Assembly: GCA_049194865.1 (NCBI GenBank)
Contig: JBLZWL010000143.1
Coordinates: forward strand, 19,555 to 83,554
Direction of reading: 5' to 3'
DNA from: Myxococcus terminator_A
Lineage (GTDB): Bacteria; Myxococcota; Myxococcia; Myxococcales; Myxococcaceae
DNA: 64,000 nucleotides
Part shown: piece by piece, positions 36,399 through 43,529 of the stretch
How the letters are laid out: each line of letters starts with the position of its first letter
Position numbering within the stretch: the first letter of the stretch is position 1
Notes under the pieces: generated by a model
The model's input: only the letters and a program-made list of their open reading frames with translations
The model's database searches: none
Told to the model about the DNA's origin: nothing
Program-made: the position numbers and the translations under genes

Positions 36399-37229
36399 AT
36401 GAGCGTGCGCCTTCCTCCGTCCACCGCGACCCGTACCACCACCACCACCAAGGCGGCGGCCGCGACGCCTGCCGTCACCGCGCCTCCCGCGGGCCTTCGC
36501 AAGGGTGACTCGGGCCCCAAGGTGAAGCAGCTCCAGGACGCGCTGGTGAAGCTGGGTTACCTGACCAAGGCGCAGGTGAACACGGGTCCGGGAACCTTCG
36601 GCGCGCAGACCGAAGCGGCGGTGAAGAAGTTCCAGGGCGACAAGAAGCTGCCCACGACTGGCTATTACGGCGAGCAGACGCAGGCGGCGCTGAAGAAGGC
36701 GCTGGCGGGCACGCCCACGACGCCGACGACGCCCACGAAGCCGGGCGCCAAGCCGCCGGTCATCAGCGCGCCCTCGCCCAACTCCGACAGCCGCAACGGC
36801 GCGGACATCGACACCATCGTCATGCACCACACCGCGTCCAACGACGGCAAGGCCGACCTGTCGTGGATGCGCAACCCGAACAGCGGCGTGTCCGCGCACT
36901 ACATGGTGGACCGCGACGGGAAGATTTATCAGCTCGTCGGTGACGACAAGCGCGCGTGGCATGCGGGCAAGAGCGAGCTGCACGGCGTCCCCACGGACGT
37001 GAACGCGCGCTCCATCGGCATCGAAATCGTCAACGACGGCAGCGGCAAGACGGCCTTCACGGAGGCGCAGTACAAGGCGCTCACCGAGCTGACCAGCCAC
37101 CTGAAGGAGAAGTACGACGTGCCGATGAAGAACATCGTCGGCCACGCGGACGTGGCGGTGCCCAAGGGCCGCAAGAACGACCCGGCCCCGAACTTCGACT
37201 GGGCGCGGCTGCGCAAGGGCATCTCCTGA
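36399..37229 (+). CDS. Peptidoglycan-binding N-acetylmuramoyl-L-alanine amidase
   Basis: A 276-residue protein. Residues ~33-96 are a PG_binding_1 domain (GLRKGDSGPKVKQLQDAL, GTFGAQTEAAVKKFQ); a Thr/Pro linker (GTPTTPTTPTKPG) leads to an Amidase_2 domain (about 130-276). Zinc ligands are likely in IVMHHTASND and VGHADVAVPKGRKNDPAPN, with SAHYMVDRDGKIYQLV and SIGIEIVNDG as core strands. The enzyme would cut the muramoyl-alanine bond of peptidoglycan. No cleavable signal peptide is seen after ATG 36399, so secretion is uncertain; the Thr-rich N-terminus is unusual. An alternative upstream start (36258) would overlap the RND gene. Confidence 0.87.
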   Translation: MSVRLPPSTATRTTTTTKAAAATPAVTAPPAGLRKGDSGPKVKQLQDALVKLGYLTKAQVNTGPGTFGAQTEAAVKKFQGDKKLPTTGYYGEQTQAALKKALAGTPTTPTTPTKPGAKPPVISAPSPNSDSRNGADIDTIVMHHTASNDGKADLSWMRNPNSGVSAHYMVDRDGKIYQLVGDDKRAWHAGKSELHGVPTDVNARSIGIEIVNDGSGKTAFTEAQYKALTELTSHLKEKYDVPMKNIVGHADVAVPKGRKNDPAPNFDWARLRKGIS

Positions 37230-37255
37230 GCGTCAGACGTTGAAGCAACGGTGGT

Positions 37256-37298
37256 GAAGCGCGGGTCGAGGGTCCTTTCGGGACGCTCCCCGCGCTTC
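37256..37298. terminator. Bidirectional terminator between amidase and DUF5953 genes
   Basis: GAAGCGCGG pairs with CCGCGCTTC (37290-37298) and an inner GTCC/GGAC pair extends the stem. It lies between convergent genes and probably stops transcription from both sides. Confidence 0.6.
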
Positions 37299-37303
37299 GT
37301 GTT

Positions 37304-38062
37304 TCAGGCGGGTGCGCGTCCGCCAATCTCCCGGAAGCGCTCGTAGGCACGCAGGAGCGTCGCCAGGTGCGCGGGGTCGTCGAGGTTCAGCGGTGCGTCG
37401 GTGAGCTGGAGCAGCCAGCCTCCGCTCTGCGTTCGCCGTGCACGGGGGAGCCACTCGGAGTCCAGCGTGGCGTCAGGGAAGCCGAGGAGCCGCGCGGTGG
37501 CGGCGGACCAGTAGTTGATCCACCCGAGGTGGTGCGGGACTTCGGGCGAGCGGAGGTCCTTCGAGAGCTGGAGGATGGGCAGGCCGCGTGGAGGGATGTG
37601 TGGCCCGAGAACGGGGCGGGCCATTTGCTCCAGGATCTCAACCAGGGAGCGCCACGGAGTGGCGTGCCCCCATCGTCCGTGCGCGGCTTCGGCCACATGC
37701 TCCAGCAAGGAGGCCGAATGCGCGCGGACGACCTCGTCCAATGGCAGCTTCGAGTGGATGTTGAGTCCCGACGTCCCGTTGACGGAGGACCTCGGCGACG
37801 ACGCCAGCCCATGCAACGTGACGGGATGCAGTTCGTCACCGTTGCACACGAGCGGGAAACCGCCGTCAGGCGTTCCCGCCAGGAGCCACGCATCACGGTT
37901 CTCCACGTGGAGCGGTACTCCTTCTTGGGAGACCTCCCACTCCAAACGCAGCCCGGGCAGGACCTGCTCCATCGCACGAGCAATGGCCAGGGGGCGGACA
38001 TCTCCCGCTACCAATGCGGACGCATGGACAGCGACGGAGAGCTTTTCGTCAGTTGCGAGCAT
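37304..38062 (-). CDS. DUF5953-type protein, candidate immunity partner
   Basis: A 252-residue cytosolic protein without signal peptide. The C-terminal half matches what I recall of the myxobacterial DUF5953 family: GLPILQLSKDLRSPEVPHH, LGWINYWSAATARLLGFPD, LQLTDAPLNLDDPAHL and LRAYERFREIGGR. ATG 38062 starts one base after the stop of the upstream lipoprotein gene, so the two are translationally linked. DUF5953 is often found next to DUF6310 genes, which makes it the natural antitoxin or immunity candidate; this is inference from neighbourhood, and the family has no proven activity. Confidence 0.7.
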   Translation of the reverse strand: MLATDEKLSVAVHASALVAGDVRPLAIARAMEQVLPGLRLEWEVSQEGVPLHVENRDAWLLAGTPDGGFPLVCNGDELHPVTLHGLASSPRSSVNGTSGLNIHSKLPLDEVVRAHSASLLEHVAEAAHGRWGHATPWRSLVEILEQMARPVLGPHIPPRGLPILQLSKDLRSPEVPHHLGWINYWSAATARLLGFPDATLDSEWLPRARRTQSGGWLLQLTDAPLNLDDPAHLATLLRAYERFREIGGRAPA

Positions 38063-38063
38063 C

Positions 38064-38759
38064 TCAGCATCCCGTGACAACAATCTTGAGGTCCTCGTCC
38101 AGTTCGAGGAGCGCGGACCGGTGGCCTGCATTGCTCACGCCCACCGCGAAGTCATAGCCACAAGCGCGCGCCAGTTCCCGCTCACGCTGAAGCTCGACAA
38201 CCTGCGTCCTGCTGACCCGTTCCTTCAGGAAGTCCGAGTACCCATCGAACCGGTCCGTCTTGATTTCCCACAGCACATTGGCGCTTACCTGCAGCGCATC
38301 GAACCGCTTGCCGTTGATGAGCACGTCCTTCCCGGGGAAGCGATTCGGCGGAAACGTGTCCGCGCAGCTGTCGTGCACGGCATCGCCTCCGCTGTGCGAC
38401 ACCAGCTTCACCTCACACTCCGGACGACGTGAAGCGGCCACGGGTGGCGGTGGGTTCCTATTGGCGCCGGCTCCGCCTCGCTCGGGCCGAGTCTCTGCCT
38501 GAGCCGAGGAAGACGTCGTCCCGGCTCGCTCCGTGTCCCCGGATGTCGGTCGCTCCGTTGCGCCCTCCGGATGAATGACGAGCGGAATCGGCGGCGCCAG
38601 TCCGATGGGGGCCGGCATCACCACCGGCCTGGGCACGATGAGCGGTCCCAAGGGGATGGCGATCTGGTCGCGCGCGCCCGTCTCCGCCGTGGAGCAGGCC
38701 ACGCCGCACAGCAACACTCCCAGGCTCGTGATGATTCGTAAGCACATTCGCGCGCCCAT
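38064..38759 (-). CDS. DUF6310 lipoprotein, candidate nuclease toxin
   Basis: A 231-residue lipoprotein (ITSLGVLLCGVAC) with a Pro-rich linker (about 28-105) and a C-terminal DUF6310 domain: GGDAVHDSCADTFPPNRFPG, DVLINGKRFDALQVSAN, VLWEIKTDRFDGYSDFL, QVVELQRERELARACGYDF and VGVSNAGHRSALLEL. FDALQ followed ~10 residues later by LWEIKT is compatible with the D-(E/Q)xK core of the PD-(D/E)xK nuclease fold. Two Cys (CEVKL, DSCAD) may form a disulfide. A lipoprotein N-terminus plus a C-terminal nuclease-like domain plus a linked downstream gene is the layout of SitA-SitI toxins moved by outer-membrane exchange. The toxin role is inferred. Confidence 0.72.
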   Translation of the reverse strand: MGARMCLRIITSLGVLLCGVACSTAETGARDQIAIPLGPLIVPRPVVMPAPIGLAPPIPLVIHPEGATERPTSGDTERAGTTSSSAQAETRPERGGAGANRNPPPPVAASRRPECEVKLVSHSGGDAVHDSCADTFPPNRFPGKDVLINGKRFDALQVSANVLWEIKTDRFDGYSDFLKERVSRTQVVELQRERELARACGYDFAVGVSNAGHRSALLELDEDLKIVVTGC

Positions 38760-38875
38760 TCATCCAGGAACAACCTCGCGACTCAAGCCAGTGCGGCCTC
38801 GGTGCCTGAATGATTCCGGCGGACACCGGCCAGGAACATGAAGTGCGCCGGTGAACAGCCAGGCACCACTCCAGC

Positions 38876-38904
38876 CATCACAGTGTGATGACCCCGGTTA
38901 CACC
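38876..38904 (+). promoter_or_regulatory. Candidate operator upstream of the multicopper-oxidase operon
   Basis: The perfect 15-bp palindrome CATCACAGTGTGATG (38876-38890) is followed after 5 nt by GGTTACACC (38896-38904). The same array in the same orientation lies upstream of the minus-strand efflux operon (55480-55508). A flanking inverted repeat, GCGCCGGTG (38845-38853) and CACCGGCGC (38901-38909), encloses the palindrome. It sits 142-170 nt before the first gene at 39046. Probably a binding site of a shared metal-responsive repressor or activator. Confidence 0.6.
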
Positions 38905-39045
38905 GGCGCTCGAGCCCCGCTCGGTCCTCCACCTCGTGCGCGTCGTCAATCCGCGGAGTTGTCTCCTGGGTCGACATGGCCTGGGCCTTGCTGAACAGCG
39001 CAGCGATTCCTGGCGCCGCCACCCCGCGCCACTTCGAGGTCCTTC

Positions 39046-39438
39046 ATGCGTTCCTTCCTCTGTGTCCTCGCGAGCCTCGTCACGCTCGCCGCCTGTGCTT
39101 CCGAGCCCAAGAGGCTCGCTCCCTCCGTGGACCCTTCGAGCCCCGATGCGCCCGAGTCCCCGCCCGCCTCCCTGCCCATGGCGCTCGCGGCGACGCCTCC
39201 TTCCCGTCCTCCCGCGACGGACTCGCACGCGCGGCACTCCGACACCCAGAAGCCCGCTACTACGCCGGATGCGGGCACCGCCGTCTACGCGTGCCCGATG
39301 CACCCAGAGGTCCAGTCCGACAAGCCGGGCGGAACCTGTCCCAAGTGCGGCATGAAGCTGACGCCGACGAAGCCCGAGGACACCGCGCCGGCCAAGAAGC
39401 CCGCGCCCGGCCATGAAGGACACGGAGCTCATCCGTGA
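39046..39438 (+). CDS. Lipoprotein with heavy-metal-binding (HMBD) domain
   Basis: A 130-residue lipoprotein (LASLVTLAACAS) with a Pro/Ala/Ser-rich linker and, at about residues 81-108, YACPMHPEVQSDKPG and CPKCGMKL, the HMBD motif found in metal-efflux proteins and at the N-terminus of CopA-like ATPases. The tail (PGHEGHGAHP) is His-rich. It probably binds copper in the periplasm for the outer-membrane duct and the oxidase encoded next. GAGGTCC precedes ATG 39046. The stop overlaps the next start as GTGA. Confidence 0.85.
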   Translation: MRSFLCVLASLVTLAACASEPKRLAPSVDPSSPDAPESPPASLPMALAATPPSRPPATDSHARHSDTQKPATTPDAGTAVYACPMHPEVQSDKPGGTCPKCGMKLTPTKPEDTAPAKKPAPGHEGHGAHP

Positions 39439-40904
39439 GACTGCTCACCCTCGCCTGCGCGCTCCTGTTCGCGGGCGGCTGCGCATCCATCCAGAAAGAG
39501 CGGGGCCACGCGGAGGTCGCCACGCTCGTCGAGGAGCGCATCGGCCGCAAGACGCGGTGGAACCAGGGCACTCCCGAGGACGCGGAGGTGTCGCGACATC
39601 TCGATGGACTGCTGAACGGCGACCTCACCTCCGACCATGCGGTGGAGGTGGCCCTCCTCAACAACCCCGCCCTGCAATCCACCTATGAAGACCTGGGCAT
39701 CTCCCAGGCGGACATGGTGCAGGCGGGACTGCTCAGCAACCCGACGTTCGACGCGAGCATCGGCTTCCCCCTCACCAACGACGGTGTCAGCGAGACGGAG
39801 TTCTCACTGGTGCAGGGCTTCGTCGAGCTGTTCACCCTGCCGCTGCGCAAGCGCGTAGCCCAGGAGCAGTTCATCGCGGACACCCTGCGGGTCGCGCATG
39901 AAGCGCTCGCAACGGCGGCGGAGGCGCGCAAGGTGTTCAGCGAGGTCCAGGCGCGGCAGCAGCTCGTGGAGCTGCGCCGCATGGTCCTCGTGGCGGCCGA
40001 GTCCGCCGCCGAGCTGGCCACGCTCCAGCACGGCGCGGGCAACATCACTGACCTGGAGCTCGCCACGGAGCAGGCGGCCTCCGAGGAAGCACGGCTGGAG
40101 CTGGCGCGCGAGGAGCTCACGCTGGTCGAAGACCGCGAGCGGCTCAATCGGCTGCTGGGCCTGTGGGGGCCGCGCACCCAGTGGGCCATCTCCGAGAAGC
40201 TTCCGGCACCCCCCTCGGAAGAAGCCACGCTGGAGCGTCTGGAATCGCTCGCCATCCGGCAGCGGCTCGACATCGACGCCGCGCGCAAGCAGTCCCAGCT
40301 CTTGTGGAACGCGCTGGAGCTGGCGCGCAGCACGCGCTTCTTCGGCCGCGTCGACGTGGGCCTGCACACGCACCGGGACGCGAACGGCCCACGACTCTTG
40401 GGGCCCACGCTCACCTTGGAGCTGCCCATCTTCGACCAGCGACAAGCACTCATCGCCAAACTGGAGGCCCAGCATCGCCAGGGCGAGCGCCGGCTCGCGG
40501 AGCTGTCCATCAACGCCCGCTCCGAGGTTCGCGCCGCGAGGGCCCGCCTGCTGACGCTCCGCGGCGTCGCCGAGCGCTACCAGCGCGTCGTCCTGCCCCT
40601 GCGCGAGAAGGTCGTCGAACAATCCCAGCTCCAATACAACGCGATGCAGATCGGGCTGTATGCGCTGCTCGACGCGAAAGAGTCCCAGGTCGAGGCGTAC
40701 CGCGCCTTCATCGAGACCGTCCGCGACTACTGGATGGCCCGCGCGGAGTTGGAACAGCTCGTCGGCGGCAGCCTGCCTGGCACGGCTTCACGCCCAGGCA
40801 CTCCGAGCGACGCCACGCCCTCGCGCACCGTCCCTCTCGATACCCCTGAACCGCCGTCTGGAAACGGCCATCCCCCCGCGCACGGCCACGGAGCGACTCC
40901 ATGA
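39435..40904 (+). CDS. TolC-family outer-membrane lipoprotein
   Basis: A 489-residue predicted lipoprotein (LACALLFAGGC) with GTG start. Two outer-membrane-factor repeats are seen: HAVEVALLNNPALQSTYEDLG, LVQGFVELFTLPLRKRVAQ, and in the second half GPTLTLELPIFDQRQAL with AMQIGLYALLDAKESQ. The C-terminal 50 residues are Pro/His-rich. TolC-like proteins next to multicopper oxidases in copper loci are common. No adaptor or RND gene is in this operon, so it may work with pump components encoded elsewhere or carry a different role. It overlaps both neighbours by 4 nt. Confidence 0.85.
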   Translation: MRLLTLACALLFAGGCASIQKERGHAEVATLVEERIGRKTRWNQGTPEDAEVSRHLDGLLNGDLTSDHAVEVALLNNPALQSTYEDLGISQADMVQAGLLSNPTFDASIGFPLTNDGVSETEFSLVQGFVELFTLPLRKRVAQEQFIADTLRVAHEALATAAEARKVFSEVQARQQLVELRRMVLVAAESAAELATLQHGAGNITDLELATEQAASEEARLELAREELTLVEDRERLNRLLGLWGPRTQWAISEKLPAPPSEEATLERLESLAIRQRLDIDAARKQSQLLWNALELARSTRFFGRVDVGLHTHRDANGPRLLGPTLTLELPIFDQRQALIAKLEAQHRQGERRLAELSINARSEVRAARARLLTLRGVAERYQRVVLPLREKVVEQSQLQYNAMQIGLYALLDAKESQVEAYRAFIETVRDYWMARAELEQLVGGSLPGTASRPGTPSDATPSRTVPLDTPEPPSGNGHPPAHGHGATP

Positions 40905-42349
40905 ATCCCCACCCCCCTGATTCTTCTCTCCGCGCACAGGATGCGGAGGACACGACGGAGACGACGGTCCATCCGGGAGCGATGACCCGGCGAGGCATGC
41001 TAGCGACAGCTGGCGCCACGCTCGCGGGTGGTGCGTTGCTGCTCCGGGGTGGCGTCGCACAGGCGCAAGCCGCGCCACGTGCGACCTCACCGAGTGTGGG
41101 CCGACGGGACTGGCTGTCGCCTGGAATGCCGAACCGGGACTATCGCCCCGTCATCGTCCCGAACGGCTCGAAGCTGCCGTGGAAGGTCGTGGACGGCGTA
41201 AAGGTCTTCCACATGGTGGCCGAGGAGGTCGAGCACGAGCTGGCTCCCGGGCTGAAGGTCCACTGCTGGGGCTACAACGGCCAGGTGCACGGGCCCACCA
41301 TCGAAGTCGTCGAGGGTGACCGCGTCCGGTTCTACGTCACCAACCGGCTGCCCGCGCCCACCACCGTGCACTGGCACGGCCTGCTGTTGCCCAACGGCAT
41401 GGACGGCGTGGGCGGCCTCAATCAGAAGTCCATCGCCCCGGGCGAGACGTTCCGCTACGAGTTCACCATCCGCCAGTCCGGCACGGGCATGTATCACTCG
41501 CACCATGACGAGATGACGCAGATGGCGCTCGGCATGGTGGGGCTGTTCATCATGCACCCGCGTCGTCCCGTGGGCCCGCGCGTGGACCGCGACTTCGCGC
41601 TCATGCTGCACGAGTGGCGCGTGGACCCTGGTGCGCGACGGCCGGACCCGAACGAGATGACGGACTTCAACCTGCTCACGTTCAACGCGAAGGCGTTCCC
41701 GGGCACGGAGCCGCTGGTGGTGCGCCAGGGCGAGCGGGTGCGCATCCGCCTGGGCAACCTGAGCGCGATGGACCATCACCCCATCCACCTGCACGGCTAC
41801 CATTTCCGCATCACCGAGACGGACGCGGGACGCATCCCCGAGTCCGCGCAGTGGCCGGAGACCACGGTGCTCGTCCCGGTGGGCAGCACACGCACCATCG
41901 AGTTCGTGGCCGATGCACCTGGCGACTGGGCCATGCACTGCCACATGACGCACCACCTGATGAACCAGATGGGCCATGACCTGCCCAACCTCATCGGCGT
42001 GAAGCCGGGTGGGCTCGACGCGAAGGTGCGCACGCTGCTGCCGGGCTACATGACCATGGGGCAGACAGGAATGGGCGACATGGTCGAGATGGGCATGCCA
42101 GTGCCCGCCAACTCCATCCCCATGAGCGGAGCGCGAGGCAAGCACGACGTCATCACCATGGGCGGCATGTTCACCGTGCTCAAGGTGCGCGAGCGGCTGG
42201 ACGGCGACGGTGACCCGGGCTGGTACGACAACCCTCCAGGCACGCTGGCGGTGGCGGCGAACACGGAGGAACTGCGTCAGGACGGCATCGACGTGAATGC
42301 TCCACCCAAGGCACTGCCCGCATCACCTGCGGGGTTCCGACAGGGCTGA
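40901..42349 (+). CDS. Tat-exported multicopper oxidase
   Basis: A 482-residue periplasmic oxidase of the laccase/CopA type, which would oxidise Cu(I) to less toxic Cu(II). Twin-arginine signal MTRRGMLATAGAT starts near residue 28 of a longer leader. The four copper-binding blocks are present: TTVHWHGLLLPNG, GTGMYHSHHDEM, HHPIHLHGYHF, and HCHMTHHLMNQMGHD, which contains the His-Cys-His of the type 1/type 3 sites. The C-terminus is Met-rich (GYMTMGQTGMGDMVEMGM), a likely Cu(I)-binding region. GGAG sits before ATG 40901, overlapping the previous stop. M. xanthus has several such enzymes with separate copper induction (family knowledge). Confidence 0.93.
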   Translation: MNPHPPDSSLRAQDAEDTTETTVHPGAMTRRGMLATAGATLAGGALLLRGGVAQAQAAPRATSPSVGRRDWLSPGMPNRDYRPVIVPNGSKLPWKVVDGVKVFHMVAEEVEHELAPGLKVHCWGYNGQVHGPTIEVVEGDRVRFYVTNRLPAPTTVHWHGLLLPNGMDGVGGLNQKSIAPGETFRYEFTIRQSGTGMYHSHHDEMTQMALGMVGLFIMHPRRPVGPRVDRDFALMLHEWRVDPGARRPDPNEMTDFNLLTFNAKAFPGTEPLVVRQGERVRIRLGNLSAMDHHPIHLHGYHFRITETDAGRIPESAQWPETTVLVPVGSTRTIEFVADAPGDWAMHCHMTHHLMNQMGHDLPNLIGVKPGGLDAKVRTLLPGYMTMGQTGMGDMVEMGMPVPANSIPMSGARGKHDVITMGGMFTVLKVRERLDGDGDPGWYDNPPGTLAVAANTEELRQDGIDVNAPPKALPASPAGFRQG

Positions 42350-42362
42350 GCAACGCCAAGGA

Positions 42363-42399
42363 GTTCGCCCAGCCCACGGGATTCGCTGGCTGGGCGAAC
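42363..42399. terminator. Bidirectional terminator between oxidase and Rieske genes
   Basis: A perfect 12-bp inverted repeat, GTTCGCCCAGCC and GGCTGGGCGAAC, with a 13-nt loop lies in the 55-nt gap between the convergent genes. Confidence 0.75.
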
Positions 42400-42404
42400 C
42401 ATCC

Positions 42405-43496
42405 TCAGGTCCGCATCTTCAGCCGCGTCTCATGCACGGCATCACCGACCGCGCCGGGCTTCTCACGCTCGGCGGCGCGCAGCAGGCGGAGGATGCCGGG
42501 CCCGAGCACGTCAATCTCGGTGGAGGCATACGTCTCCGTGCCAAAGCGGCGGATGCTCTCCGTCTGCGTCCGCAGGATGCGCGCGTCCTGGCTGAAGATG
42601 TGGAGCGCCACGGGCATCGCCACCGGAAGTACCGCGCGCAGCAGCCAGCGCGGCAGGGGCAGCCGGAACGTCACCACCGCGTAGACCAGCGTGTCCCAGT
42701 CCGACACGGGCGTCATCGCCGAGGTGACGATGATGTGGCTGCCCTCGCCAATCCGGTACTCCACCTGGGCAATCGACGGCATCAGGAAGCGGTCGAAGTG
42801 CTGCACCACGCCGCCGCCCGGAGCCAGCAGCCGACCCACGACACCACTGGGACGAGGCTCACCGATGTACTCGGCCTCCACCTTGTCCGCGCTCCGACGC
42901 ACCACCACGTCAATCTCGTTGCGCTTCTCCTCCGTACGGAACAGGCCCCCGTGCAGGTAGGCCGTGTGCGGCACGTCGAGCGTGTTCTCCAGCGTGGCAT
43001 GCAACGAGCCCGGCGCGCGCAGCACGCGGCGAACAGTCGTGTACTCGCGCGCGTCCAGCAGCGGGAAGCGGAACGGCTCCGTCGTCGGCTCCGCGCCCGG
43101 CGTGGAGTACACCCAGACGAAGCCATCCTGCTCGCGCGTCGCATAGGACGTCGCGCAGCGGGTGCGGGCCTCGGGCTCGCCGAGGAAGCCCGGGATGGCG
43201 CGGCACTGCCCGCCCGTATCGAAGCGCCAGCCGTGATAGCCGCACTGGAGCTGCCCCTCCTTCACGCGCCCCAGCGACAGGGGCACGTTGCGGTGAGGGC
43301 AGCGGTCCATCAGCGCGCCGGGCTTGCCGCCCTCGCCCCGGAACAGGACGAGCGGCGTGCCCTGGAGCGTGCGCGCCAGCGGCTTGTCGCCCAGCTCGCG
43401 CGACGAGCAGAGGATGAACCAGGCATTCGGCAGGTGAACGACGGAGACATGACCGGCGGCCGCACCTGGGGTGCGCGCCTCCTCGCGGGAGCTCAT
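42405..43496 (-). CDS. Rieske non-haem iron oxygenase
   Basis: A 363-residue protein with Rieske [2Fe-2S] ligands CPHRN (near residue 66) and CGYHGWRF (near 85), followed by the mononuclear iron segment ENTLDVPHTAYLHGG, in the ring-hydroxylating oxygenase alpha-subunit arrangement. A hydrophobic stretch (LPRWLLRAVLPVAMPVALHIF) occurs at about residues 290-310 and could associate with membrane. Such enzymes use a separate reductase, none of which is encoded nearby. It precedes the copA-type gene by 33 nt in the direction of transcription. Substrate unknown; sterol or aromatic. Confidence 0.85.
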   Translation of the reverse strand: MSSREEARTPGAAAGHVSVVHLPNAWFILCSSRELGDKPLARTLQGTPLVLFRGEGGKPGALMDRCPHRNVPLSLGRVKEGQLQCGYHGWRFDTGGQCRAIPGFLGEPEARTRCATSYATREQDGFVWVYSTPGAEPTTEPFRFPLLDAREYTTVRRVLRAPGSLHATLENTLDVPHTAYLHGGLFRTEEKRNEIDVVVRRSADKVEAEYIGEPRPSGVVGRLLAPGGGVVQHFDRFLMPSIAQVEYRIGEGSHIIVTSAMTPVSDWDTLVYAVVTFRLPLPRWLLRAVLPVAMPVALHIFSQDARILRTQTESIRRFGTETYASTEIDVLGPGILRLLRAAEREKPGAVGDAVHETRLKMRT

Positions 43497-43529
43497 GGAA
43501 CGCAGTCTAATAGGAGCCCCCTCCCCGGC

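Noticed and set aside
38885..39355. Plus-strand frame starting in the palindrome and running through the HMBD gene in another frame
   Set aside because: It overlaps a good HMBD lipoprotein gene; the shared HHSVM start with the second site is explained by shared DNA motif, though a short leader ORF cannot be excluded.
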